NCBI GenBank assembly: GCA_016793635.1
Contig: JAEUMD010000013.1
Coordinates: 1-64,000, forward strand
DNA from: Hyphomicrobiaceae bacterium
Lineage (GTDB): Bacteria > Pseudomonadota > Alphaproteobacteria > Rhizobiales > Hyphomicrobiaceae
DNA: 64,000 nucleotides
Direction: 5' to 3'
Below are positions 9,098 to 23,471 of this stretch, one piece after another; position 1 is the first letter of the stretch; each line of letters starts with the position of its first letter. The notes under the pieces are model-generated. The model had not been told where the DNA came from, did not search any database, and was given only the letters and a program-made list of their open reading frames with translations. Both the position numbers and the translations under genes were made by a program.

Positions 9098-10987
9098 CTA
9101 GTGGCTGCTCGCGCCCTCGGCGTGGATGCCGGTGTTCTGGCGCACGTAGAGTTCCTCCCACATCTCCTCCGAGCGCTTCTCGCGGTACAGCAGCGAGCCC
9201 AGGAACACGCACAGGAAGCCGAGCGGGATCGAGATGATGCCCGGGTTCTTGAGCGTGATCAGCGGCGCCTCCAGCCCGACCATGCTGGTGGTCTGGCCGG
9301 CGACGGCCGCGAGCTTGCCCTCGGCGGCCGCGAGGTCGGCGCGGGCCTTGTCCAGGGCCTTCTGCGCCTCGCCGCGCAGGGCGGCGTCGGTGGTCGCGAG
9401 CAGCGCGGACTCGGCCGCGGCGATCTTCGCCGGCGCCGCGGCCACGACCGGCTCGTTGGCGGCGCGCACCGCGTTCGGGTAGGTCATGTTGGGGCTGACC
9501 ATCACCAGCGCGATCGCGGTGATCGCGCCCACGCTCATGCCCAGCACCACGCCCGCCGTGTTGCAGCGCTTCCAGTACAGCGTCAGCAGCACCGCCGGCA
9601 GGTTGCTCGAGGCCGCGACCGCGAAGGCCAGCGCCACCAGGTGGGCCACGTTCTGGCCCTTGGCCAGGATGCCGATGGTGATCGCGACCACGCCCACGAT
9701 CAGGGCCGAGATCCGCGCCGCGCGCACTTCCTGTTCCGGCGTGGCGTGCTCGCCCTTGATCACGCCGACCCAGATGTCGTGGCTCATGGCCGAGGCCGAG
9801 GCCAGCACCAGGCCGGCGACCACCGCGACGATGGTCGCGAAGGCCACCGCGGCGACGAAGGCGAGGAAGAAGTTGCCGAGCAGCGAGTCCGCGCCACCGC
9901 CGATGTACTGCGCCAGCAGGGGCCCCGCCATGTTGCCGCCGGCATCGACCGCGGAGATCTTGGCCGCGCCGACGTTGATCGCCGCGCCCATGCCCAGGAA
10001 CAGGGTCAGGACGTAGAAGCCGCCGATGATCGCCATGGCCCAGATCACCGAGGTGCGCGCATCCTTGGCGGTCGGCACGGTGAAGAAGCGCATGAGGATG
10101 TGCGGCATGCCGGCGGTGCCCAGCACCAGCGCCAGGCCGAGCGAGATCTGGTCGATCGGGTTCTTGAGGAACAGGCCCGGCTCGAGGAAGCGCTGTCCCA
10201 GTTCCGCCGCGGTCATGCCGGCCGCGGGGTCGCCGACCAGCTTCGTGACCTGGGCCTGGACCTTGGGATCGGCCACCACCGCCTCGAGGAATCCGGGCAG
10301 GCTGAAGCCATGCGGCAGCCAGGTGAAGAACACCAGGATGATCGAGGCGGTGACCAGCAGCACGGCCTTGATGATCTGCACCCAGGTCGTGGCGACCATG
10401 CCGCCGAAGATCACGTAGGCCAGCATCAGCACGCCGACCGCGATCACCGAGATCTCGTAGTCGATGCCGATCAGGGTCTTGACCAGCACGCCGCCGCCGA
10501 CCATCTGCGCGGTGAGGTAGAAGACCGAGACCAGGATGGTCGAGATCGCGGCCACGGTCTTGGCCGCCTTGGGGTTGTTGCGGAAGGCGAGGACGTCGCC
10601 GAGGGTGTACTTGCCGATGTTGCGGCAGGGTTCGGCGATCACCAGCAGCACGGTGATGTAGGCCACCAGCCAGCCGACCGAGTACATGAAGCCGTCGTAG
10701 CCGTAGAGCGAGATCAGCCCGGCGATGCCCAGGAACGAGGCGGCCGAGAGATAGTCGCCGGCGATCGCCCAGCCGTTCTGGATGCCGCTGACCGAGCGGC
10801 CGGCGGCATAGAACTGCGCGGTCGAACGCACGCGGCGCGCGGCGAGGTAGGTGACGTACATCGTCACCGCGATGATCGAGCCGAACACCAGGAAGGTGAG
10901 CCACTTGAACTCGGAGGCGACCGCACCCTGCGCGCCGGCCACGCCGGGGAGCAGCAGCGCCAGCAGGACCGCAATGCGCGCGCTCAT
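9098..10987 (-). CDS. actP: Cation/acetate symporter ActP
   Basis: ActP is a sodium/solute symporter (SSF) that imports acetate and related short carboxylates. The 629-residue protein has a signal-like N-terminus (residues 1-20) and about 13 membrane helices. The family motif GDYLSAASFLGIAG is at 77-90, followed by AGMPHILMRFFTVP (292-305) and ASASAMSHDIW (396-406). Residues about 508-570 form an Ala/Lys/Glu-rich coiled-coil-like stretch inserted in the last periplasmic or cytoplasmic loop. The start codon overlaps the DUF4212 stop (ATGA), which sets the start and couples translation. The gene is divergent from crbS. Confidence 0.95.
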   Translation of the reverse strand: MSARIAVLLALLLPGVAGAQGAVASEFKWLTFLVFGSIIAVTMYVTYLAARRVRSTAQFYAAGRSVSGIQNGWAIAGDYLSAASFLGIAGLISLYGYDGFMYSVGWLVAYITVLLVIAEPCRNIGKYTLGDVLAFRNNPKAAKTVAAISTILVSVFYLTAQMVGGGVLVKTLIGIDYEISVIAVGVLMLAYVIFGGMVATTWVQIIKAVLLVTASIILVFFTWLPHGFSLPGFLEAVVADPKVQAQVTKLVGDPAAGMTAAELGQRFLEPGLFLKNPIDQISLGLALVLGTAGMPHILMRFFTVPTAKDARTSVIWAMAIIGGFYVLTLFLGMGAAINVGAAKISAVDAGGNMAGPLLAQYIGGGADSLLGNFFLAFVAAVAFATIVAVVAGLVLASASAMSHDIWVGVIKGEHATPEQEVRAARISALIVGVVAITIGILAKGQNVAHLVALAFAVAASSNLPAVLLTLYWKRCNTAGVVLGMSVGAITAIALVMVSPNMTYPNAVRAANEPVVAAAPAKIAAAESALLATTDAALRGEAQKALDKARADLAAAEGKLAAVAGQTTSMVGLEAPLITLKNPGIISIPLGFLCVFLGSLLYREKRSEEMWEELYVRQNTGIHAEGASSH

Positions 10988-11310
10988 GGCCCGCCCCCGG
11001 TGCGCATGGCATCGCGGTTGATCTCGGCGGCGAGGGCGTCGAACTGCGTGTTGGCGCGCTGCGCGTACCACCACGCGATGCCCCAGGCGACCACGAACTC
11101 GGAGAGCGCGAACACCAGCCCGACGTTGATCGGGCCCCACACGCGCCGGCTGAACAGCTCCTGGAACCAGCCGGCGCCGATCGGCAGCAGGAAGTAGTAC
11201 ACGATGGAGAACAGCATCAGCCCCCACAGGAAGGTGCTCTTCCTGCGGTGCAACTGCTGGAAGCGCGGGTCGCGGTGGACCGCGGCCCAGTTCATCGGCT
11301 TGGCGCTCAT
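10984..11310 (-). CDS. DUF4212 small subunit partner of ActP
   Basis: This 108-residue protein has two membrane helices (about residues 32-52 and 67-88) and the DUF4212 signature of small proteins encoded just before SSF acetate symporters (KSTFLWGLMLFSIVYYFLLP, then WGPINVGLVFALSEFVVAW). It is thought to be an accessory subunit like YjcH of E. coli. A GGGAGG site lies about seven bases before the ATG at 11310, which is why the longer frame is rejected. It overlaps actP by four bases. Confidence 0.92.
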   Translation of the reverse strand: MSAKPMNWAAVHRDPRFQQLHRRKSTFLWGLMLFSIVYYFLLPIGAGWFQELFSRRVWGPINVGLVFALSEFVVAWGIAWWYAQRANTQFDALAAEINRDAMRTGGGP

Positions 11311-11470
11311 GCTTCGTCCTCCCGAACGGATTGCGGCCGTCTGCGGACGCCCATGGCCCGCAGTCGTGATGCTGGTCGGTGTCCGGGCCGCGGGCAATTA
11401 GCCCTTGGTCGAAGCCCGCGGAGCCGGGCGCAGCCTACAATGCGCGCACGACTGGCGCGCGGAGGCACCG

Positions 11471-14995
<3,525 letters not shown>

Positions 14996-15005
14996 ACCCG
15001 TGGCG

Positions 15006-15668
15006 CTACTCGGATTCCGGCGGCGCGCGCACGGCGCCCGGATCGAGCGCCAGCTTGCCGGCGAGCATCACCGCCTGGGTGCGCGTGTGCACGCCGAGCT
15101 TGCGCAGCACCGCGCTCATGTGCGCCTTGACCGTCGCCTCGGTGATCGACAGTTCCCAGGCGATCTGCTTGTTGAGGAGGCCGGCGCAGACCATGCCCAG
15201 GACGCGGAACTGCGCCGGCGTCAGCGCGGCCAGGGCCTGCGCCAGGCGCGCCTCGTCCGGCGCCAGCGGCGTCGCGACCACGTCGGCCGGCGCCCAGGTC
15301 CCGCCATCGAGGATCCGCTCCAGCGCAGTGCACATCGTGCCGAGGTCGGCCGACTTGGGGATGAAGCCGGCGGCGCCGTGGCCGAGCGCGCGCCGGACCG
15401 TGTCCGCGTCCTCGCGCGCCGACACCACCACCACGGGCACCGCCGGATGGCTCGCGCGCACGTGGACCAGGGCGCTGAAGCCGTTCGCGCCCGGCATGTT
15501 GAGGTCGAGCAGCAGCAGTTCGCACTGCGGGTGCGCGTCCAGCGCCTCGAGCAGCGCGCCGACGCTCGCCGCCTCCAGCGGCGTCGCCTCGGGCACCGCG
15601 CGCAGCACCGCGCCGCGCAGGGCCTCGCGGAACAGGGGGTGGTCGTCGGCGATCAGGATCTCGCGCAC
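15006..15668 (-). CDS. crbR: CrbR/ErdR-type LuxR-family response regulator
   Basis: The 220-residue protein has a receiver domain (residues about 2-120; acidic pocket ADDHPLF at 7-13, phospho-acceptor Asp 55 in LLLLDLNMPG, SAR near 83, Lys 106) and a LuxR/NarL-type helix-turn-helix (about 145-205; LTPAQFRVL, GLLNKQIAWELSITEATVKAHM). It should bind DNA after phosphorylation by the adjacent hybrid kinase and activate acs. It starts at GTG 15668, 29 bases after the acs stop, so acs and crbR are probably one transcript. That would let the regulator amplify its own operon. The upstream frame overlapping acs is a shadow. Confidence 0.9.
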   Translation of the reverse strand: MREILIADDHPLFREALRGAVLRAVPEATPLEAASVGALLEALDAHPQCELLLLDLNMPGANGFSALVHVRASHPAVPVVVVSAREDADTVRRALGHGAAGFIPKSADLGTMCTALERILDGGTWAPADVVATPLAPDEARLAQALAALTPAQFRVLGMVCAGLLNKQIAWELSITEATVKAHMSAVLRKLGVHTRTQAVMLAGKLALDPGAVRAPPESE

Positions 15669-15697
15669 GGAATGGCGTCCGCCGGGCCGGCCCGCGC

Positions 15698-17635
<1,938 letters not shown>

Positions 17636-17766
17636 GGTATTTCCTCCCACTTTTGGCTTGAGATTTTCGGGCATTATAGGTTCGGCGAGGGGTGCGGCAA
17701 GCCTCCCCTTCGTCGTATTTGAGCGATCCTGGCGGTCGCCTATCGGGGAGCCCCCTGGAGAGCCTT

Positions 17767-18558
17767 TCAACCCGTGGCCGGCTCCATTCCGGCGGCTCCG
17801 GTCTGGTCGGATGTGCGGGGTTCAAGCGGTCCGCCGAGGCACCAAACCGCGGTGCGCTTGATGAGGGCGTCCTCAAGTTCTCGCGTCACCGGCACCTCGT
17901 ATCGCGCCGCCTCGGCGAAGCGCCCCTTTGGAAAATAGTTGCGCTGCGGGTCGCCGATGAGGATGAGGCTGCCGGCCGCGCTCTCTCGTTCGATGAGCTC
18001 CAGGACGCGATCGGCGAGCTGGCGTTCGTAAAACAGGTCACCCACCAGGATAACGTCGAAAGATCGCGACAGAGGCCCGTCCAACAGATCCTTCTCCGTC
18101 GTCTTGAGCTGCGTTCCATTGGCGGCGCAATTGATCCCGCAGGCGACGAGCGCAATCTGATCTATGTCTGCGGCCAGGACATCGACGGCGCCGCCCATCG
18201 CCGCCGCGATCGCCTGCAATCCCGATCCCGCCCCGAGATCGAGCACGCTCTTGCCGGCCACGATCTGCGGGTTGTCCAGGAGATAGCGTGCCAGTGCCTG
18301 TCCGCCAGCCCATGCGAACGCCCAGTAGGGTGGGGGCACGTTGATCTCGCCGAGTTCCTCCTCCGTCTTCTGCCAGATCGGCAGGCTCTCCTCCGCAAGC
18401 TGGAGGGTTATCTCGGGCACGAGCGGCGGGGCGAGAGGCTTCGTGTTGGCGCGGATGAATCCGGCCACGGCGTTGCGATCGGTCGGATCGAGTCGCGTTT
18501 GCGGAGCGGCCTGCCGTGAGCCGTCCTCGCCCTGCTCCAGCGGAGCGTCGGTGCTCAC
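17767..18558 (-). CDS. ETF-beta lysine methyltransferase-like SAM enzyme
   Basis: This 263-residue class I SAM methyltransferase has [20 protein letters not shown], then the SAM-binding [18 protein letters not shown] (about residues 125-142), ADIDQIA (about 157) and VGDLFYE (about 193). The order and wording match the ETFBKMT (METTL20) family, which trimethylates lysines of the electron transfer flavoprotein beta subunit and exists in Alphaproteobacteria. It starts at a GTG that overlaps the stop of the EVE gene (GTGA), with an AGAGGAAA site upstream. It lies 131 bases upstream of acs on the same strand. Substrate is inferred from similarity; ribosomal-protein targets are the alternative. Confidence 0.82.
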   Translation of the reverse strand: MSTDAPLEQGEDGSRQAAPQTRLDPTDRNAVAGFIRANTKPLAPPLVPEITLQLAEESLPIWQKTEEELGEINVPPPYWAFAWAGGQALARYLLDNPQIVAGKSVLDLGAGSGLQAIAAAMGGAVDVLAADIDQIALVACGINCAANGTQLKTTEKDLLDGPLSRSFDVILVGDLFYERQLADRVLELIERESAAGSLILIGDPQRNYFPKGRFAEAARYEVPVTRELEDALIKRTAVWCLGGPLEPRTSDQTGAAGMEPATG

Positions 18559-19124
18559 TTCGGTTTCCTCTTTCCGAGCTTCTTCGGATCGAGGCTGCCC
18601 ATGCGGCAGACCTCGGCCCATTCCTCCGCCGTCACCGGCTGCACGGAAAGGCGCATCGAGGTGACGAGGCTCATATGGGCAAGCTTTGGATTGGATTTGA
18701 CCTCGGCCAACGTCACGGGCTTCGGCATGTCGGTCACCGCGCGCACGTCCACGCAGTCCCATTTGGGATCGTCGCTTGTCGAGTCCGGGTGGGCGAGGGC
18801 CGAGATCTCACACACGCCGACGATCTCCAGGCCGATGTTGGAGTGATAGAAGAAGCCGAGGTCGCCGATGCGCATCGCCCGCATGTTGTTGCGCGCGAGA
18901 TAGTTGCGCACGCCGCTCCATTCTTCGCCCGCCGCGCCTTTGGCCTTAAGCTGCTCCCACGAGAACGCATCCGGCTCCGACTTCAGCAGCCAGAAGCCGC
19001 TCGAGACGATGGGGGCGGGGGCCTTGCGGGCGGGCTTCGTTGGGGCGCTGGCAGCGGTCCCATTCGATTTGGCGGTGACAAACCGGCGCTTTACGGCGGC
19101 TTTCTTGCTGGGCTTCGATGTCAT
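18555..19124 (-). CDS. EVE-domain protein with a basic N-terminal tail
   Basis: The 189-residue protein has a Lys/Ala-rich tail (residues 1-40) and then an EVE/PUA-like domain (about 42-185). Family features are FWLLKSEPDAFSWEQL, GVRNYLARNNMRAMRIGDLGFFYHS and the C-terminal LVTSMRLSVQPVTAEEW. EVE domains are PUA relatives that bind modified nucleobases in DNA or RNA. It is translationally coupled to the methyltransferase gene. The tail is not usual in the family, which is normally about 140 residues. A start just before the domain is possible, but no better ribosome binding site was seen. Confidence 0.88.
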   Translation of the reverse strand: MTSKPSKKAAVKRRFVTAKSNGTAASAPTKPARKAPAPIVSSGFWLLKSEPDAFSWEQLKAKGAAGEEWSGVRNYLARNNMRAMRIGDLGFFYHSNIGLEIVGVCEISALAHPDSTSDDPKWDCVDVRAVTDMPKPVTLAEVKSNPKLAHMSLVTSMRLSVQPVTAEEWAEVCRMGSLDPKKLGKRKPK

Positions 19125-19421
19125 GCGCTGAACGAGTTGCTCCGTCCGGTTGGAGCATCATCCGGCCGCACGCGATCGCCTCGGCGACGGGCTGCCGGAA
19201 TGCAATGCTCCGCAAATTTGCGGCGAGAGCGCCGTGATGCGACGGGCGGTCCGCCGACGGGGCCGTCCGGTCTGGTGGCGCTTCGGACGCAGGAGCCTAC
19301 AGATGCGGAGCGCGTTGGCAAGCGAGGTCAGCGCGTTCGATGTAACAGCACTATCAATCATCCCGTACCGCTGCAGTCGGCGCAGCGGAGTCGGGCGCGG
19401 GGGTGAAGTCTCGACCTAATG
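19125..19421. other. Gap between EVE gene and rhlE terminator
   Basis: About 300 bases with no convincing gene. The DNA should hold the EVE-gene promoter on the minus strand. No clear -35/-10 pair, tRNA or repeat was found. Confidence 0.4.
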
Positions 19422-19458
19422 TAAAAAGCCCCGCGCGGGCGTCGGCTCGCGCGGGGCT
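19422..19458 (-). terminator. Rho-independent terminator of rhlE
   Basis: AGCCCCGCGCG (19427-19437) pairs perfectly with CGCGCGGGGCT (19448-19458). On the minus strand the stem runs directly into TTTTTAC. It lies 26 bases beyond the rhlE stop. Confidence 0.88.
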
Positions 19459-19484
19459 GATTGCATTAGTTTTGAGCCCGAAGT

Positions 19485-21314
19485 TCAGCGATTACCGCTG
19501 CGGCTCGTCCAGCTCGACCACGGCGTTGGACCGCTGCCCGGCCCATTGCCCGTACCGGAGCGGGTTGGCCGCGCATCGCCGGCCGCGCGCGCGGGCTTAC
19601 CCGACGCCGCGTGGCGTTCGCCCGATTGCTTGCCGCCGGCCGGCTTGCCGTTGCGATGATGTGGAGTTCCACGCTCGCCGCCCCGGGCTTCGGCGTGCTG
19701 ATGCGCGTGGCTGCGGCCCTGCGGGCGGGCGTCCGAGCGACCGTTCTGCGGCTGGCCGTTGCGCGGCTGCTGCTGGCGGCCACGGCCTTCGCTGCGCGGT
19801 GCTCCAGCCGCTTGCTCGCGGGCGGGATCACGATTGCTTTCGTTGCGTGGGCCGCGCTCCGCGTGACGTGCCCGGCCTTCTCCGCGCGGTGCGCCAGCCC
19901 CTTGCTCACGGGCAGGATCGCGGTGGCTCTCGACCCGGGGGCCGCGCTCCGCGTGGCGCGAGCGAGCCTCGCCGCTGGCAGAGTGGCCGGCTTCGGCCCG
20001 GTCATCGCGACCGCGTGCATGACGCGGACGGTTGGAGCTCTTGCGGTCTCCGCCACGACCACGGCCCTCGCCGCGGCCTTCGCCCCGACCCTCGCCGCGG
20101 CTCGCCGCCTCGCGCAGCTCGAAGCGCTCCTCGATGCGGTCGCGGCGCGTGTCGCTCTCCGCACTACCTGTGCTGACGATGATCTCCGGCGTCGGCACGA
20201 CGTCGAGCGTTCGCCGCGTCAGGCGCTCGATGGCCTTGAGGTCGGCACGCTCGTCGGGCGAGCAGAACGCGATGGCGATGCCGTCGGTACCGGCGCGCGC
20301 CGTGCGGCCGATGCGGTGCACGTAGGCTTCCGGCTCGTGCGGCAGCTCGAAGTTGACGACGTGCGTGACGAGATCGATGTCGAGACCGCGCGCGGCGATA
20401 TCCGTCGCCACCAGCACGCGCGTGCGTCCGGAGCGGAAGCCCTCGAGGGTGCGCTGGCGGTTGTTCTGCGACTTGTTGCCGTGGATTGCCTCGGCGCTGA
20501 TGGAGCTGCGCATCAGATGCTGGGCAACGCGGTCGGCGCCGCGCTTGGTGCGGGTGAATACCATGACCCGCGACATGGTCTCGTCGGCGAGCAGGGTGGC
20601 GAGCAGGTCGCGCTTCGCATTGGCGGCGACGAAGTGGACGCTCTGCTTGATGCGGTCGACCGTCTTGCCGGCATGGGCGATCTCGACGCGGAACGGATCG
20701 GAGAGAATCTCGGCGGCGAGATGCTCGATGTCCGACGGCATGGTGGCGGAGAGCAGCAGCGTCTGGCGCTCGTTCGGCACCATTTTGACGATGCGGCGAA
20801 CGTCACGCACGAAGCCCATGTCGAGCATGCGGTCTGCTTCGTCGAGTGTCAGGATCTCGATAGCGCCGAGGTCGGCTGCGCGCTGGGCCACGAGGTCCAG
20901 CAGCCGTCCGGGTGTGGCGACGAGAATATCGACGCCGCGACGCAGGGTCTCGATTTGTGCGCCGATGCCGACACCGCCGAACACGGCGGTCGAGCGAAGC
21001 GCGAGATGACGGCCGTAGAGGCGCAGGCTGTCGTTGATCTGCACCGCGAGTTCGCGGGTCGGAGCCAGGATCAGCGCGCGTGGCATCCGCGGCTTGGCCC
21101 GCGCACCGTTCGCGGCGAGACGCTGGAGGATCGGAACCGAGAAGGCGGCCGTCTTGCCGGTGCCGGTCTGGGCGAGGCCGAGCAGGTCGCGCCCGGCGAG
21201 CAGCGTCGGGATGGAGCCCTTCTGGATGGGGGTCGGGTGAGTATAGCCCTCGGCCTCGAGGGCGCGCAGGATCGGCTCGGCGACGCCGAGGTCTGCGAAG
21301 GTCTGGTCGGTCAT
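19485..21314 (-). CDS. rhlE: DEAD-box RNA helicase RhlE with long basic tail
   Basis: The 609-residue ATP-dependent RNA helicase carries the full DEAD-box set: Q motif (GYTHPTPIQ), AQTGTGKT, PTRELA, DEAD, SAT, the ARGLDI segment and HRIGRTARAG, within about residues 1-370. RhlE proteins act in ribosome assembly and RNA turnover. From about 400 the tail is Arg/Gly/His/Glu-rich and repetitive and includes a 30-residue tandem duplication (453-512). The tail is probably disordered and RNA-binding. The ATG at 21314 begins MTDQTFADLG as in homologues; a TTG three codons earlier is also open. No strong ribosome site is visible. It has its own terminator. Confidence 0.93.
   Translation of the reverse strand: MTDQTFADLGVAEPILRALEAEGYTHPTPIQKGSIPTLLAGRDLLGLAQTGTGKTAAFSVPILQRLAANGARAKPRMPRALILAPTRELAVQINDSLRLYGRHLALRSTAVFGGVGIGAQIETLRRGVDILVATPGRLLDLVAQRAADLGAIEILTLDEADRMLDMGFVRDVRRIVKMVPNERQTLLLSATMPSDIEHLAAEILSDPFRVEIAHAGKTVDRIKQSVHFVAANAKRDLLATLLADETMSRVMVFTRTKRGADRVAQHLMRSSISAEAIHGNKSQNNRQRTLEGFRSGRTRVLVATDIAARGLDIDLVTHVVNFELPHEPEAYVHRIGRTARAGTDGIAIAFCSPDERADLKAIERLTRRTLDVVPTPEIIVSTGSAESDTRRDRIEERFELREAASRGEGRGEGRGEGRGRGGDRKSSNRPRHARGRDDRAEAGHSASGEARSRHAERGPRVESHRDPAREQGAGAPRGEGRARHAERGPRNESNRDPAREQAAGAPRSEGRGRQQQPRNGQPQNGRSDARPQGRSHAHQHAEARGGERGTPHHRNGKPAGGKQSGERHAASGKPARAAGDARPTRSGTGNGPGSGPTPWSSWTSRSGNR
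19779..19958 (-). repeat. 90-bp tandem duplication in the RhlE tail
   Basis: Two adjacent 30-residue units of the form RHAERGPR(V/N)ES(H/N)RDPAREQ...GEGR encode residues 453-482 and 483-512. They differ at only a few positions, so the duplication is probably fairly recent. It adds charged, disordered sequence to the helicase tail. Confidence 0.8.
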
Positions 21315-21809
21315 GGTAAGCAAAAGCGTCTTTCTGCGCGAGCTGCGGCCGCGCGGAGTCGATCCGCGGGTCTAGCCGGTCTGGCGCCAGAGCCGGGCCC
21401 GCCGCGCGTGGGGGGCCAGCATTTTCAAGGGGAGAGGTCTCGGGGAAAATCCGCCGCTGCGGTCGTCCGGCGAACAGTCCGGATCACAGTATCCGGTACA
21501 AGCCAAGCGGTGCAGACGATGCGCATTCGCGCGTGCCGCGAAACATCGAGTGCGCCACACTTGGTGTATTCGGGGCGCCATGTCAACCAATGACTGCAGA
21601 CCGACCGCAATGAGGCCAGACGTTTCGCCTGCACCGATTTGCCTTGCGCGTCAGCATTCTGGGCAACCCTGTATTCTGGGCAACCCTGTCGTTCGTGACT
21701 CGACCATGCTGTGGCCGACTGACGCGGCGCGCACCTCCATCATAAGCCGGCATCATAAGCCGGTCGCCCACTCGCACCTCCAGCCCTTGGCCCCAGCCCC
21801 CGCCCGACG
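21315..21809. other. 495-bp gap with two short tandem duplications
   Basis: No gene recognised. ATTCTGGGCAACCCTGT (17 bp) occurs twice in tandem at 21656-21672 and 21673-21689. CATCATAAGCCGG (13 bp) occurs twice in tandem at 21738-21750 and 21751-21763. The rhlE promoter should lie at the left end. No clear terminator for the esterase gene was found. Confidence 0.6.
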
Positions 21810-22568
21810 CTATTTCGAGGCCGCCGCCGAGCCGCCGGCGGCCCGCCGGGCCTCGGCGCGCGCAATGAGCTGTTCGACCGCCGGGAGGATGCGTTCGACG
21901 ATCACGGCGATGCCCCGCTGGTTCGGGTGCAGGCCGTCACCGAGATTGAGCTTCTGGTCGAGCGCAACGCCGTCCAGGAAAAACGGGTAGAGGATTGCGC
22001 CGTGCCGCGCGGCAAGCTCAGGGTAGATTGTATCGAATTGCTGGCGATAATCCGCGCCCCAGTTCTCCGGGGCGCGCATGCCGGCGAGCAGCACGGGGAG
22101 GCGGCGCGCCGCCAGCCGCGCCATAATTTGATCGAGGTTCGACTTGGCCTGCGCGGGCGGTTGTCCACGCAAGGCATCATTGGCCCCGAGCTCCACGATG
22201 ACCGCGTCGATACTGTCGTCGATGACCCAGTCGAGGCGGGCGAGGCCGCCCGATGTGGTGTCGCCCGAGACGCCGGCATTGACCATCTCGACTTCGTGGC
22301 CACGCGCCTTGAGTGCGAACTGCAACACTTCGGGAAATCCCTGGCCGGGTTGCAGACCGAAGCCCGCGGTCAGACTGTCACCCAACGCAACGATGCGCAA
22401 AGGCTTGCCCCCCTCCTTGTTCTCGCTGGCTTGCGCGTGCGAGGCGGAAACTGTGGCGAGCGCTATCAAGGCGAAGACGACGGCACGCTTGATGGCGCGG
22501 GCGGCGATGCCCATTTGAGCCGGGAGGCCGGCCCGCTCCCAGAGCCGTTGGAACGATATCGTGTCCAT
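21810..22568 (-). CDS. tesA: Arylesterase/thioesterase of SGNH family (TesA-like)
   Basis: The 252-residue protein is an exported SGNH hydrolase. The catalytic Ser block is GDSLTAGFGL (about residues 63-72), then Gly in NAGVSGDTTSGG, Asn in GANDALRG, and the Asp/His pair in DGLHPN near 213. The N-terminus has a hydrophobic signal segment (about 28-45, ending HAQA). A second start at residue 19 would give a more typical signal peptide. Such enzymes cleave short acyl esters and thioesters in the periplasm. The gene is divergent from ybbA-ybbP, the same grouping seen around tesA in E. coli. Confidence 0.9.
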   Translation of the reverse strand: MDTISFQRLWERAGLPAQMGIAARAIKRAVVFALIALATVSASHAQASENKEGGKPLRIVALGDSLTAGFGLQPGQGFPEVLQFALKARGHEVEMVNAGVSGDTTSGGLARLDWVIDDSIDAVIVELGANDALRGQPPAQAKSNLDQIMARLAARRLPVLLAGMRAPENWGADYRQQFDTIYPELAARHGAILYPFFLDGVALDQKLNLGDGLHPNQRGIAVIVERILPAVEQLIARAEARRAAGGSAAASK

Positions 22569-22739
22569 TGTTTCGCCCTACGCTTGGGGGATGAACGCCC
22601 GTTCGTGCAGGCAGGTAGAGACTGGCCTCGCGCTTGGCAAGGTCGCCGGTGGCAACGACGCCCGCCAGGGGCGCCGAAGTGCCGCTCGCGGGCGCGAACT
22701 AGAACGGCGCAAACCGGAACAACGGAGCAAGGCAGCAAC

Positions 22740-23471
22740 GTGGCGAGCGACCAGATGAACCGCGCCGAGCCGATCGTCGATCTTCACGGCGTCGGGTTGA
22801 CGCTGACGAGCCGGGCGGGGCCAGTGGAAATTCTGCGCGACGTGTCGTTCGAGGTTTCGCGCGGGCAGTCGGTCGCAATCGTCGGGCCATCGGGGTCCGG
22901 CAAGACGTCGCTGTTGATGATCGTCGCCGGCCTCGAACGCGCCACGCGCGGCAAGGTCTCCATCGTCGGTCGTGATTTTTCAGCGCTGAGCGAGGACGGC
23001 CTTGCTCTCGCGCGTGGTGGAGAGATCGGTATCGTCTTCCAGTCGTTCCATCTCGTGCCGACCATGACGGCGCTCGAGAATGTCGCGTTGCCGCTGGAGT
23101 TCGCCGGCGCCGACGGCGCATTTGAAACCGCCCGCGCGCTCCTCGACGAAGTCGGTCTCGGCGCCCGCGTCGATCACTTTCCCGCGGAGTTGTCGGGCGG
23201 CGAGCAGCAGCGCGTCGCGCTCGCCCGCGCGCTGAGCCGTAGGCCCGCGTTGCTTCTCGCCGACGAGCCGACCGGCAACCTCGATGGACGGACCGGCCGG
23301 CAGGTGATCGACCTCTTGTTCGGCCTCAATCGCCGACGCGGCTCGACCTTGGTGCTCATCACGCACGACGAAAGCCTCGCTCGCCATTGCCAGCGGATCG
23401 TTCGCATGGCGGACGGGCGCATCGTTTCAGACGAGGCAAACGAGCCGCTGGTAGAGGTCGCCGCGCAATGA
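22740..23471 (+). CDS. ybbA: ABC transporter ATPase, YbbA/LolD-like
   Basis: The 243-residue ATP-binding subunit has Walker A GPSGSGKTS (about residues 48-56), a Q-loop at FQSFHLVP, the signature LSGGEQQR, Walker B LLLADEPTG and the H-loop THDES. This is the MacB/LolD/FtsE subgroup, which powers FtsX-like permeases. It should pair with the following permease, whose ATG overlaps this stop (ATGA). The GTG at 22740 has AAGG seven bases before it; an ATG at 22755 is an alternative with a poorer site. A longer upstream frame runs through the divergent esterase gene and is rejected. Confidence 0.92.
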   Translation: MASDQMNRAEPIVDLHGVGLTLTSRAGPVEILRDVSFEVSRGQSVAIVGPSGSGKTSLLMIVAGLERATRGKVSIVGRDFSALSEDGLALARGGEIGIVFQSFHLVPTMTALENVALPLEFAGADGAFETARALLDEVGLGARVDHFPAELSGGEQQRVALARALSRRPALLLADEPTGNLDGRTGRQVIDLLFGLNRRRGSTLVLITHDESLARHCQRIVRMADGRIVSDEANEPLVEVAAQ

